Positions 44,177 through 53,208 of a DNA stretch of 61,909 nucleotides are shown piece by piece. Source of the stretch: Bacteroidota bacterium. GTDB lineage: Bacteria > Bacteroidota > Bacteroidia > Chitinophagales > Chitinophagaceae. The first letter of the stretch is position 1. Every line of letters begins with the position of its first letter. A program made the translations under genes and the position numbers. The stretch is taken from positions 1 to 61,909 of the forward strand of contig VGGV01000015.1 of assembly GCA_016868455.1 (NCBI GenBank). The letters are read 5' to 3'. The notes under the pieces are model-generated. The model ran no database searches, was not told where the DNA came from, and saw only the letters and a program-made list of their open reading frames with translations.

Positions 44177-45316
44177 ATGTCAGAACCATTACAGCAGGAT
44201 CATTTCAGGGTAATTCCAAAGAATAATGACTCTTCCCAAACCTCCCCCTTGAGGGGAGGTTTGGAGGGGGCTTACCTCTCTGGCCGAGGAGCCCAGATCA
44301 ATACTAAAAACCGCTTCCTGAAAAATGAAATAACGAGAGAACACATTGAAGGCATTGACGATTGGGAAGACAACAATGTACCCACTATATACATGGAACA
44401 GGAAAGCAAAACCATTGTAAACAAAGTGGAAAGTCCGGATGTGGGAATGATGTACAGTATGAACCCCTATGCCGGTTGTGAGCATGGCTGTATCTACTGC
44501 TATGCCCGCAATGTGCATGAATACTGGGGCTACAGCGCCGGGCTTGATTTTGAACGAAAGATCATTGTAAAGAAAAATGCACCGCAACTACTGCGTAAAT
44601 TTTTACTGAAAAAGGGATGGGACGCCACGCCGATAATGCTCAGTGGCAACACTGATTGTTATCAACCAGCTGAACAAACTTATCGCCTAACAAGGAGCTT
44701 ACTGGAAGTATGTAATGAATTCAACCAGCCTGTTGGGATACTCACCAAAAACTCCTGGATACTGAAAGACAAAGATGTGCTGCAGGAAATGGGAAAAAAG
44801 AGAATTGTTTCAGCTATGGTGTCTATCACTTCATTTAATGAAAATTTAAGAAGAGTGATGGAACCCAGAACCACCACTGCCAAACAAAAATTGAAAGTAA
44901 TTAATGAACTCAGCAGCGCCGGTGTACGCATGGGTATTATGATGGGGCCAATGATACCCGGCCTGAATGAACATGAGATGCAAAGAATAATGAAAGCGGC
45001 AAAGGATAATGGAGCCACTTTTACCGCATACACTTTTATACGCCTGAATGGCGCTATCAAGTTTTTATTTCACGACTGGCTGTATAAAAATTTCCCTGAC
45101 CGGGCGGACAGGGTGTGGCATAATATTGAACACAGTCATGATGGAAAAGTGAATGACAGCCGCTGGGGTGTACGTATGCGGGGCGAAGGACCCATTGCAC
45201 AAATGGTGGCGCAGCAATATAAAAAGTATGGAAAGTTATATGGCATGAATGCCGAAGAATGGAGTTTGGACAGAACCAAGTTCCGGGTGCCGGGCGGGCA
45301 GATAAGAATGTTTTGA
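44177..45316 (+). CDS. Radical SAM protein, PA0069/SplB-like family
   Basis: 379 residues from the ATG at 44177. The radical SAM cluster motif is CEHGCIYCYA (C-x3-C-x2-C), followed by LSGNTDCYQPAE and GILTKNS, typical of the family grouped with spore photoproduct lyase (COG1533). Biochemical role of PA0069-type members is not known; DNA-lesion repair is a family-level guess supported here by the SOS genes next door. A 12-bp perfect-stem palindrome is inserted in frame near residue 20-33, in the N-terminal tail before the conserved NRFLKNEI. Confidence 0.85.
   Translation: MSEPLQQDHFRVIPKNNDSSQTSPLRGGLEGAYLSGRGAQINTKNRFLKNEITREHIEGIDDWEDNNVPTIYMEQESKTIVNKVESPDVGMMYSMNPYAGCEHGCIYCYARNVHEYWGYSAGLDFERKIIVKKNAPQLLRKFLLKKGWDATPIMLSGNTDCYQPAEQTYRLTRSLLEVCNEFNQPVGILTKNSWILKDKDVLQEMGKKRIVSAMVSITSFNENLRRVMEPRTTTAKQKLKVINELSSAGVRMGIMMGPMIPGLNEHEMQRIMKAAKDNGATFTAYTFIRLNGAIKFLFHDWLYKNFPDRADRVWHNIEHSHDGKVNDSRWGVRMRGEGPIAQMVAQQYKKYGKLYGMNAEEWSLDRTKFRVPGGQIRMF
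44233..44270 (+). repeat. In-frame palindromic insert in the radical SAM gene
   Basis: CCAAACCTCCCC and GGGGAGGTTTGG form a 12-bp perfect stem around CTTGA; translated as SQTSPLRGGLEGA. Same type as the insert in acs. Confidence 0.75.
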
Positions 45317-45378
45317 AGATGGTTTTAGGATTCTTCTTCCAAAACTAAACCACATCATAAATATATTTTCATTGTTAC

Positions 45379-46539
45379 TCACACCTTCACATAAATCTTC
45401 TTCTTGTCCATCCACCAGCAGATGGCCCACATGAAGAGGATAACGCAAACAGCATAGAGCAAAGAACCATTTTCTTTGGCTCCCGGTGTATGGATCAGCA
45501 TTTTTTTATACGGCCAGTTCCACGGGTTTACGCCTTCGCCAAGGCGGATTAATGCAAGGCCTTTAGGCAGAAAAGCGCTAAGTGCAAATACAAACAGTGC
45601 ATTTTTCCCAAATACATCAAAGAACCTGGCAAGGCCACCTTTAATGTTCTTAAACTCTATCATGTAGATCATGACGGCGATGGTGATCATGGCAAGACCG
45701 GTTGTGTACACTACATAAGAGCTTGTCCATATTTTTTTATTGATAGGAAAAACCATGTCCCAGAAAAAACCTGCCAGCAGAAATGCCACCCCGGCAACAA
45801 AAAGTCCGGTGAGCATTTCATGCGTCTTTCCTTTTTTGATAATATAATCACCTGCCATGTATCCAAATATCACCTGAACAATAGCAGGAAGTGTGCTCAT
45901 GATACCTTCAGGGTCGAAAAGCATTCCCTCACCTTTATACATGTGGGCAGCGCCAAGAACGGTCTCATCTATTTTATTACCAAACCAGCCGTTCATGCTG
46001 TAGGGATCTGTCTTATCGCCCAGCATGGCACAAAGTATCCAGTACAAGAGCAGCAGAATCACTCCTGCAAAAAAAGCTTTGCGCAGCCTCAGATAATAAA
46101 TCAGGATTGCAGCAAAAAAATAACAGAGGGCAATGCGTGGCAGCACTCCCAGAATGCGTATACCCTGCGGATTTCCTTTATCATCAATATATGACCAGGG
46201 TTTGAATACCAGTTCATTTCCCGACCATTTAAAGAAGGGCCACCAGGCCAGAAAAAGACCGATGGCAAAAATGAGCAGGCTACGCCTGGTAACTTTCTTC
46301 CAGAATACCGGGTCACCACCCGCTTCCAGCCGGGGCATCACAAAAGCAAGGGCATTTCCTACGGCAAATAAAAAAAACGGAAAGACCAGATCTGTGGGAG
46401 TCAATCCATGCCAGGTGGCATGTTCCAGCGGGTCGTAGATGTGACTCCATGTACCGGGATTATTCACCAGTATCATCAGGCACACCGTGGCGCCGCGGAA
46501 TACATCCAATGAGTAATAGCGTTGGTTCAAAGCAGGCAT
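45379..46539 (-). CDS. HGSNAT/NagX-like membrane acyltransferase
   Basis: 386 residues with about 10-11 membrane helices, of the heparan-alpha-glucosaminide N-acetyltransferase-like family (DUF5009/DUF1624). N-terminal signature RYYSLDVFRGATVCLMILVN and HATWHGLTPTDLVFPFFLF hold the conserved His and Asp. Bacterial members (NagX) sit with amino-sugar use genes. In eukaryotes the relative moves an acetyl group across a membrane to glucosamine. Here the gene stands alone, divergent from the polysaccharide locus, so it may acetylate a glycan. Confidence 0.82.
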   Translation of the reverse strand: MPALNQRYYSLDVFRGATVCLMILVNNPGTWSHIYDPLEHATWHGLTPTDLVFPFFLFAVGNALAFVMPRLEAGGDPVFWKKVTRRSLLIFAIGLFLAWWPFFKWSGNELVFKPWSYIDDKGNPQGIRILGVLPRIALCYFFAAILIYYLRLRKAFFAGVILLLLYWILCAMLGDKTDPYSMNGWFGNKIDETVLGAAHMYKGEGMLFDPEGIMSTLPAIVQVIFGYMAGDYIIKKGKTHEMLTGLFVAGVAFLLAGFFWDMVFPINKKIWTSSYVVYTTGLAMITIAVMIYMIEFKNIKGGLARFFDVFGKNALFVFALSAFLPKGLALIRLGEGVNPWNWPYKKMLIHTPGAKENGSLLYAVCVILFMWAICWWMDKKKIYVKV

Positions 46540-46607
46540 TAAAAACTAAATGTAAGAATTTGAAAGGTATTCGGCGGGCAAACGGATAAAAGAAGTATTT
46601 TGCTGTA

Positions 46608-47189
46608 ATGGCATTGGAAAATTTTTTTGTTCATCCCAGTTCTTTCGTGGAAGATGGCACCCCAATAGGCACCGGTACCCGCATCTGGCATTTTTGTCAC
46701 CTGATGCCCCGGTGCAGGGTTGGGGAAAACTGTATAATTGGTCAAAATGCATTTATAGATAATGAGACCGTTATCGGCAACCGGGTAAAAATTCAGAACA
46801 ATGTATCAGTATATAATGGAGTAGAACTTGAGGATGACGTTTTTATAGGCCCTTCAGTCGTATTCACCAACGTAATTAACCCCCGCAGTTTTATAGAAAG
46901 AAAAACCGAATTCAAAAAGACAATAATCAGGAAAGGCGCAACACTTGGTGCCAATGCCACCATACTTTGCGGAATAAAAATAGGAGCCTATGCTATGGTT
47001 GGCGCCGGAGCCGTGGTAACCCAATCTGTTCCTGATTATGCGCTTATTACAGGTAATCCGGCCAAACAAACCGGCTGGGTTAGCGCTGCCGGGTATAAGC
47101 TTGATTTTAAAGACGGAGAACTAAGCGTTTGCCCTAAAACAGGCGAAAATTACAAGATAGCAGGCAATCGTATTTCCCCGGTCAAATAG
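46608..47189 (+). CDS. Hexapeptide-repeat N-acetyltransferase, WbpD/WlbB-like
   Basis: 193 residues of left-handed beta helix with repeated I/V-G-x-x motifs (CIIGQNAFIDNETVIGNRVKI is split over three turns), VFTNVINPR and GNPAKQTGW. It closely resembles WbpD/WlbB, the 3-N-acetyltransferase that completes UDP-2,3-diacetamido-glucuronic acid. The other Wbp enzymes are not next to it. It opens the surface-polysaccharide locus, though UpxY may start the main operon. Confidence 0.83.
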   Translation: MALENFFVHPSSFVEDGTPIGTGTRIWHFCHLMPRCRVGENCIIGQNAFIDNETVIGNRVKIQNNVSVYNGVELEDDVFIGPSVVFTNVINPRSFIERKTEFKKTIIRKGATLGANATILCGIKIGAYAMVGAGAVVTQSVPDYALITGNPAKQTGWVSAAGYKLDFKDGELSVCPKTGENYKIAGNRISPVK

Positions 47190-47259
47190 TTATCAACTGA
47201 TGGGAATACTTCACTCATAATTAGCGTATTTTATCTTACTTCCACTCCCATTCTTCTCC

Positions 47260-47354
47260 TATATTTGCTGGCACACAGCAATTTCCCAATGAAAAATTGC
47301 TGTTGATAAGTTTTTTGCTGATAATCAGTCATGTAAAAAAGAATAATGTGACTG
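47260..47354 (+). promoter_or_regulatory. Promoter box and structured leader of upxY
   Basis: A perfect -7 box TATATTTG (47260-47267) is followed by CAGCAATTT/AAATTGCTG, a perfect 9-bp stem (47276-47302), a T-rich run, and a second stem CAGTCA/TGACTG (47326-47354). The leader ends 18 bp before the upxY ATG. UpxY-type factors act on the 5' leaders of their own operons, so this is the likely target. Confidence 0.55.
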
Positions 47355-47372
47355 AAGTGGCGAAGCTGTGCA

Positions 47373-47888
47373 ATGAAAAATCCGGCATCTATACGTAAAT
47401 GGCTGGCTGTATATACTAGGCCAAGATGGGAAAAGAAAGTTAACCAGCTTCTGGCAGCCCAGGAGCTGGAAACGTATTGCCCGCTAAACAAGGTACGCCG
47501 TAAATGGAGCGACAGGATAAAAACAGTGGAGGAGCCTTTGTTTAAGTCGTATGTATTTGTAAAGGTGAGTGATGAAGACCGGGCAGCTGTGCGGATGACA
47601 AACGGCGCTATAAATTTTGTATACTGGAACGGTAAGCCTGCTGTAATCAGGGAGAAGGAGATCACTGCTATCAGGCGATTTCTGAATGAATACGAAAATG
47701 TGATAGCAAGGCCCATTGACCTGAAACTCAATCAGCGGGTAAGAATCACGGCCGGCACCCTGATGGACCAGGAAGGTAAAGTGCTGGATGTTCGCCGCAA
47801 GACCGCCAAAGTGGCTATTGACAGTCTTGGGTATATTTTAATAGCCTATATTGACAGAACTAAATTAACTTCGGCGCCGGCCAGGTAA
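47373..47888 (+). CDS. upxY: UpxY-type (NusG-like) transcription antiterminator
   Basis: 171 residues: an NGN domain (about 8-110) with KWLAVYTRPRWEKKV, ETYCPLNK and KSYVFVKVS, then a KOW domain (VRITAGTLMDQEGKVLDV). In Bacteroides, UpxY proteins prevent early termination in the leader of their cognate capsule operon. Its place as first gene before wza and wzc fits this. No UpxZ-like inhibitor gene is seen. Confidence 0.9.
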   Translation: MKNPASIRKWLAVYTRPRWEKKVNQLLAAQELETYCPLNKVRRKWSDRIKTVEEPLFKSYVFVKVSDEDRAAVRMTNGAINFVYWNGKPAVIREKEITAIRRFLNEYENVIARPIDLKLNQRVRITAGTLMDQEGKVLDVRRKTAKVAIDSLGYILIAYIDRTKLTSAPAR

Positions 47889-47953
47889 AACCCAAGCCTG
47901 AAATGAGTTGCAGGGCGCAGGCTGTAAAACCATAACCTATTAAAGACGCACCA

Positions 47954-48733
47954 ATGAAATTCAACCGGATTGTTTTCCTGCTTGTCCTTCCTCTTTATTT
48001 TTTTTCCTGCAAGCCGGTACAAAAGCTCCCCAATTATCTGGAAAATGTAAATGATACAACAGGGAAAGGGGGGGTAAAAATTCCAGACCTGAAGATTCAG
48101 AAAAATGATGAACTGTCAATCCAGATAGTGAGCCTCAGCCTGGATCCGGAAAAAATAGATGTACCGTATAATTTTCCTTTTTCTGTTTCCGGCAACTCCG
48201 CCATGCCTGTTTATTCCGTAGATAATAATGGCAATATCACCCATCACCGGCTTGGTGTAATTCATGCAGCAGGACTTACTAAAAATGAACTGGCTGCAGA
48301 AATAAAAAAACGGCTTACCGAACCCGTTGAACTGTTAAAAGACCCGACGGTGATTATCCGCATTACTAATTTCAGGGTAACTATACTGGGCCAGGTAGGA
48401 AGGGAGGGTGAAATAAAGGCGCCCGGTGAAAGGTTGACGATTTTTGAAGCCGTAGGCCTGGCCGGCGGCATTACCGATTACGGAAAAAAAAATAATCTTA
48501 AAGTAGTTCGGGAATCCAACGGAACCAGGGAAACAGGTTATATTGATCTTTCATCCAAAGATGTATTTGAATCCCCGTACTACTATCTTACGCAGAATGA
48601 CATGATCTTTGTGGAAGCTACCAATCAACAACTGAAAGAAGCAGAACAGCTTAAAACGATGCAAAAAGTTTCGTTTGCGCTTTCATTAGTCACCGTGGCG
48701 GCAACGCTGGCCACTATTTTTATCCGTAACTGA
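47954..48733 (+). CDS. wza: Polysaccharide export lipoprotein, Wza-like
   Basis: 259 residues with a lipobox at Cys19 (YFFSCKPV). Poly_export domain (about 45-140; IQKNDELSIQIVSL) followed by an SLBB domain (FRVTILGQVGREGEIKAPGERLTIFEAVGLAGG is split over its strands). A C-terminal hydrophobic helix (about 236-256) could be the outer-membrane alpha barrel element. It would form the outer-membrane export pore with Wzc. Next gene is wzc, 22 bp downstream. Confidence 0.9.
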   Translation: MKFNRIVFLLVLPLYFFSCKPVQKLPNYLENVNDTTGKGGVKIPDLKIQKNDELSIQIVSLSLDPEKIDVPYNFPFSVSGNSAMPVYSVDNNGNITHHRLGVIHAAGLTKNELAAEIKKRLTEPVELLKDPTVIIRITNFRVTILGQVGREGEIKAPGERLTIFEAVGLAGGITDYGKKNNLKVVRESNGTRETGYIDLSSKDVFESPYYYLTQNDMIFVEATNQQLKEAEQLKTMQKVSFALSLVTVAATLATIFIRN

Positions 48734-48755
48734 TCCTGAAACAACCATTATCCTC

Positions 48756-51146
48756 ATGCAAGAAGCAAACACTAACAATCACCCTCATAAAAGCGAACTC
48801 TGGAGCCTCAGCTTACGGGATTTATTTTATAAATACATCCGGTTTATTCCGTGGTTTGTATTATCGTTAGTGGTGGCATGGTTTGGGGCATATGCTTACC
48901 TGAGGTATGCTACCCCTATCTACAGCACATCAGGGATTCTTGTCATCAAAACGGAAAAGCAGGGGAGCAGGAACGATAAATATGAAGATATTTTCAGCGG
49001 CGGAAAATCGCAGGATATTCAAAGCGAAATTGAGGTGCTGAAATCAAAGGCGCTGATGACAAGGGTTGTTCAGAAGAAAAATTTTCAGTTCAGTTATTTT
49101 GTAAAGGGGCGTATCAAAAAAGAAAATATTTACCGCAACACTCCGTTTAACCTGTATGTTTATAAAATCAATGATTCGCTCCGGTCCTATACAATTAAAT
49201 TAAGGTTCCAGGATAATCAGTCCTTTAAGGTAAACAGCGATAATACCGTTTACAGGTTTGGTCAGCAGATACGAAGCCCTTTTGGTGAATTTATGCTGGA
49301 ACGAAACCCATCCTTTCCCCTGTCAACAGATTACAGTGTTATCTACAGGCCCCTCAATTCGGCTGCAGCCAGTTTTGCCAAGGCTGTTCAGGTTGTGCCT
49401 AAACTTGGAACAGGTATTTTAAAAATCACCATGGAAAGTCCCAACCCCTTGCTGGCGGCGGATGTAATCAACCAGATCATGGATGAGTATGGCGTATTTA
49501 CCAGGGAGTTGAAAACAAGAACGGCAGACTCTTCTCTGGCATTTATTGCAAAAAGGCTGACTGATTTCGGCAGGGAACTGGACAGCGTACAAGATGAGTT
49601 GCTCCGCTACATGCAAGCGAATAATATGACGGATGTTGAAAAACAATTTTCTTCTTTTTTTGATGTTATCACTGAAACCGACAGGGCCATTAATGAGCAA
49701 CAACTGCAGTTAAATACTGCAGATTTTATTGAAATATACCTTCGGGATAAAAAAAATACATACAGCCCGGTGCTGGTGCCTTCTTCACTGGGTCTGAATG
49801 ATGCTACCCTGAACGCTCTTATAAACAATTATAATACAATGCAGGTACAGCGGCAAAGCCTCCTGGATGGAAATGCCCCTTCGGGACATCCGGCAGTAGT
49901 AGAGCTGAATGAACAAATTGAAAAAATGAGGATCAGCCTGCTGGAAAATATTGCCAATATCAAACGGTCATATGTAAAAACGATGCAGGCCCTGAGGCAA
50001 AACAGCAGCCAGGCAGAAGCACAAATCAAGAATCTGCCATTAAAGGAAAAGGGCTATATGGATATCAGGCGGCAGGTAGATAACAAGCAGACGTTATACA
50101 ATATCATGCTTAACAAAAGAGAAGAAACAGCGCTTTCAAGAGCCGCTACAATTGAGAACTCACAAATTATAGACAAGGCCTATGTCCCGGGTTCGCCCAT
50201 TAAACCCAAGAAAAGAACTATCCAGTTAATGGCCATACTGATCGGACTGGCTATTCCCGCTTTATTCGTATTTGCCGGCGAGGTATTTAATGATAAGGTA
50301 ACCACCCGGTTTGATGTGGAGAAGATAACCACAGCGCCCATTCTCGGAGAAGTGGGACACTCTTATTACAACACGATGCAGGTAGTAAATAAAACCACCC
50401 GCAGTATGGTGGCAGAGCAGTTTCGTATTATACGGTCAAATCTTCTGTATATTATCGGCAAATCGGATAAAGCAACTATCCTGGTAACATCTTCATTCAG
50501 CGGGGAAGGCAAGTCATTTGTAAGCGTCAATGTGGGCGCCGTAATGGCGCTGGCCGGTAAAAAGACAATCATTCTTGAACTCGATATCCGCAAACCCAAA
50601 GTGCTTTCTGGCCTGGGCATACCGAAAGGTCCGGGAATTACTACCTATCTTATCGGCAAAGCCGCCATTGAAGACCTGGTTATACAACTGCCGGGCCAGG
50701 AGAATCTGTATGTGCTGGGCTGCGGGCCTGTGCCCCCTAATCCTTCTGAACTCTTACTCGACGCTAAAGTTGAAGAGATGTTTGTATGGCTGAAAAAAAA
50801 TTTTGATATGATTATAGTGGATACCGCCCCCGTGGGTATGGTAAGCGATGCACAAACCATCAGCAAATTCGCCACCTGCACTTTATACCTGGTGCGCCAG
50901 GGGCATACTTTCAAAAAGCAGGTTACGCTTGTTGATGAGTTTTACCGCGACAATAAACTGCCGTCCATTTCCATTATTATCAACGATGTAAAAATGAAAC
51001 CGGGTTATGGCTATTACTATGGCCGGTACGGGTATGGCTATGGTTACGGCTACAGCAGTTATTACGAGGAAGAGCACCCTCCCAAAAACAAGCTGGAAAA
51101 AGTGCTGGAAAAAGCGGATCCGAGAAACTGGTTTGGTAAAAAATAA
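48756..51146 (+). CDS. wzc: Polysaccharide co-polymerase / BY-kinase, Wzc-like
   Basis: 796 residues. Wzz chain-length domain with membrane helices near 30 and 500, periplasmic coiled coil between, then the cytoplasmic bacterial tyrosine kinase: Walker A SSFSGEGKSFVSVN, Walker A' ILELDIRKP, Walker B IIVDTAPVG. A tyrosine-rich tail (YGYYYGRYGYGYGYGYSSYY) is the autophosphorylation cluster. It controls chain length and export together with Wza. Confidence 0.94.
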   Translation: MQEANTNNHPHKSELWSLSLRDLFYKYIRFIPWFVLSLVVAWFGAYAYLRYATPIYSTSGILVIKTEKQGSRNDKYEDIFSGGKSQDIQSEIEVLKSKALMTRVVQKKNFQFSYFVKGRIKKENIYRNTPFNLYVYKINDSLRSYTIKLRFQDNQSFKVNSDNTVYRFGQQIRSPFGEFMLERNPSFPLSTDYSVIYRPLNSAAASFAKAVQVVPKLGTGILKITMESPNPLLAADVINQIMDEYGVFTRELKTRTADSSLAFIAKRLTDFGRELDSVQDELLRYMQANNMTDVEKQFSSFFDVITETDRAINEQQLQLNTADFIEIYLRDKKNTYSPVLVPSSLGLNDATLNALINNYNTMQVQRQSLLDGNAPSGHPAVVELNEQIEKMRISLLENIANIKRSYVKTMQALRQNSSQAEAQIKNLPLKEKGYMDIRRQVDNKQTLYNIMLNKREETALSRAATIENSQIIDKAYVPGSPIKPKKRTIQLMAILIGLAIPALFVFAGEVFNDKVTTRFDVEKITTAPILGEVGHSYYNTMQVVNKTTRSMVAEQFRIIRSNLLYIIGKSDKATILVTSSFSGEGKSFVSVNVGAVMALAGKKTIILELDIRKPKVLSGLGIPKGPGITTYLIGKAAIEDLVIQLPGQENLYVLGCGPVPPNPSELLLDAKVEEMFVWLKKNFDMIIVDTAPVGMVSDAQTISKFATCTLYLVRQGHTFKKQVTLVDEFYRDNKLPSISIIINDVKMKPGYGYYYGRYGYGYGYGYSSYYEEEHPPKNKLEKVLEKADPRNWFGKK

Positions 51147-51161
51147 TCTTCGGTCACCTTC

Positions 51162-52115
51162 ATGCGTATTTTGATTACCGGCGGCGCCGGTTTTATCGGT
51201 TCTAATCTTATTGAAGGATTATTGAGGCTTCACCATGTGTCGCTGGTAAGGGTGCTGGACAATTATTCTACCGGTTCACCAAAAAATATTGAAGAATTCA
51301 GCACACACCCCCGTTTTGAATTTTGTGAAGCGGATATCCGCAGTTTCCATGATTGTTTAAGGGCCTGTGAAGGCATGGATTTGGTAAGCCACCAGGCGGC
51401 GCTGGGGTCGGTGCCCCGCTCCATTTATGACCCTCTTACCACCAATGAAGTAAATATTACCGGTACAGTAAACGTTTTTACAGCGGCAAAGGAGAATAAA
51501 ATTAAAAGAGTGGTATATGCAGCCAGTTCTTCCACCTATGGCGATCATCCGGGATTACCTAAACAGGAGGATAAAACCGGCAATCCCCTTTCACCGTATG
51601 CAGTTACCAAGTTTGTAAATGAGTTGTATGCAAGAGTATATGCTTCAGTGTATGATATGAAATTTATCGGACTGAGGTATTTCAATATTTTCGGCCCTAA
51701 ACAAAATCCCGGCGGACCTTATGCAGCAGTGATACCTTTGTTTGCCGAAGCTTTGCTGAATAATAAAGCTCCGGTCATTAACGGGGATGGCAGCCACAGC
51801 AGGGACTTTACATTTATTGACAATGCCGTACAGGCCAATATTCTCGCTCTTTTTACTGAAAAACCGGAGGCCCTGAACCAGGTATATAATATCGCCTGCG
51901 GTAAACAGACTTCCCTGCTTCAATTATTTGAATTCTTAAGAAAAGAAGCAGGCAGCGAAATAAAGCCGGAACATGGCCCCGAGAGGAAGGGAGACGTAAA
52001 ACACAGCCTGGCGGATATTTCCAAAGCCAAAATTTTACTGGGGTATGAAGTGAAAGTTCCGGTGGAGGAAGGGTTGAGAAGAACGTTTAACTGGTACAAG
52101 AATAACAGAAATTGA
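51162..52115 (+). CDS. UDP-sugar 4-epimerase, WbpP-like SDR
   Basis: 317 residues, extended short-chain dehydrogenase: GGAGFIGSNLIEG NAD motif, SSSTYGDHP, catalytic Tyr-x3-Lys in SPYAVTK, GLRYFNIFGP and RDFTFIDN. The pattern SVPRSIYDP and the N-terminus fit UDP-GlcNAc/GlcNAc(A) 4-epimerases such as WbpP. It supplies a galacto-configured UDP-sugar for the surface polysaccharide. Confidence 0.85.
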   Translation: MRILITGGAGFIGSNLIEGLLRLHHVSLVRVLDNYSTGSPKNIEEFSTHPRFEFCEADIRSFHDCLRACEGMDLVSHQAALGSVPRSIYDPLTTNEVNITGTVNVFTAAKENKIKRVVYAASSSTYGDHPGLPKQEDKTGNPLSPYAVTKFVNELYARVYASVYDMKFIGLRYFNIFGPKQNPGGPYAAVIPLFAEALLNNKAPVINGDGSHSRDFTFIDNAVQANILALFTEKPEALNQVYNIACGKQTSLLQLFEFLRKEAGSEIKPEHGPERKGDVKHSLADISKAKILLGYEVKVPVEEGLRRTFNWYKNNRN

Positions 52116-53185
52116 GAAAGACAATCATCATTACCGGCGGCGCCGGTTTCATCGGCTCACATGTAGTCAGGTTATTTGTCACCAAATACCCTGATTACAG
52201 GATCATCAACCTGGATGCATTAACCTATGCAGGGAATCTTGAAAATCTCCGTGACCTTGAACAGTCGCCCAATTATATTTTCAGGAAAGCCAATATCCTG
52301 AATACCGGTGAACTGGAAGATATATTCAGCACCTACCAGCCGGACGGAGTGATACATCTTGCAGCCGAAAGCCATGTGGATCGCTCAATTCTCTCTCCTC
52401 TGGATTTTGTTTATACCAATGTAATTGGTACAGTAAACCTGCTGAATGCCGCAAAAAAACATTGGTTGCAAACTTCTTCACCCGGGGGTGGAAAATGGGA
52501 AAACACCAGGTTTCATCATGTTTCAACAGATGAAGTTTTTGGTGCCCTGGGCGATACTGGTTTTTTTAGCGAGGATACAAAATATGATCCTCATTCACCC
52601 TACAGCGCATCCAAAGCCGCCAGCGATCATTTTGTAAGATCGTATCATGATACCTACGGGTTGCCTGTAGTGCTCACCAACTGTTCCAACAATTATGGCC
52701 CCAACCATTTTCCGGAAAAACTCATTCCTTTATTCATCAATAATGTCATTAACCAAAAACCACTTCCCGTTTATGGGGATGGTCTGTATACCCGTGACTG
52801 GCTGTATGTAAAAGACCATGCCGTTGCCATCGACACAGTTTTTCATAGAGGAAAAAACAGCGAGACGTACAATATCGGCGGGTTTAATGAGTGGAAAAAT
52901 ATTGACCTTGTAAAATTACTTTGCCGGCTGATGGATGAAAAGCTGGGCAGAAGTAAAGGGGAAAGTGAGCAATTGATTACTTATGTAAAAGACAGGCCGG
53001 GGCATGACCGGCGCTATGCTATAGATGCATCCAAAATAAACAAAGAGCTGGGATGGAAGCCGTCTGTAACTTTTGAAGAAGGGCTTTCATTAACTATTGA
53101 CTGGTATATGGAAAACGGTGAATGGCTGAAGCATGTAACTTCAGGTGAGTATATGAAGTATTATCAGGAGCAGTACGGGGATTAG
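52112..53185 (+). CDS. rfbB: dTDP-glucose 4,6-dehydratase
   Basis: 357 residues: GGAGFIGSHVVRLF, HLAAESHVDRS, the catalytic triad region HVSTDEVFGALG and SPYSASKAASDH, and NCSNNYGPNHFPEKLIP. Makes dTDP-4-keto-6-deoxyglucose. The start is TTG at 52112, overlapping the epimerase stop (TTGA), so the two are coupled. Later enzymes (rfbC, rfbD, or fdtA/B-type) are not in the window. Confidence 0.95.
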   Translation: MRKTIIITGGAGFIGSHVVRLFVTKYPDYRIINLDALTYAGNLENLRDLEQSPNYIFRKANILNTGELEDIFSTYQPDGVIHLAAESHVDRSILSPLDFVYTNVIGTVNLLNAAKKHWLQTSSPGGGKWENTRFHHVSTDEVFGALGDTGFFSEDTKYDPHSPYSASKAASDHFVRSYHDTYGLPVVLTNCSNNYGPNHFPEKLIPLFINNVINQKPLPVYGDGLYTRDWLYVKDHAVAIDTVFHRGKNSETYNIGGFNEWKNIDLVKLLCRLMDEKLGRSKGESEQLITYVKDRPGHDRRYAIDASKINKELGWKPSVTFEEGLSLTIDWYMENGEWLKHVTSGEYMKYYQEQYGD

Positions 53186-53208
53186 GGAGTGGATTTGTTT
53201 ATTTGTTG

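Noticed and set aside
51003-51066. Gly-Tyr tandem repeat in wzc as a microsatellite switch
   Set aside because: It is the tyrosine-rich autophosphorylation tail expected in Wzc kinases, with mixed codons.
51174-52160. Near-identical stretch GGCGGCGCCGGTTT in the epimerase and rfbB genes as a DNA repeat
   Set aside because: It encodes the shared GGAGFIGS NAD-binding motif in both, so it is protein conservation with similar codon use.
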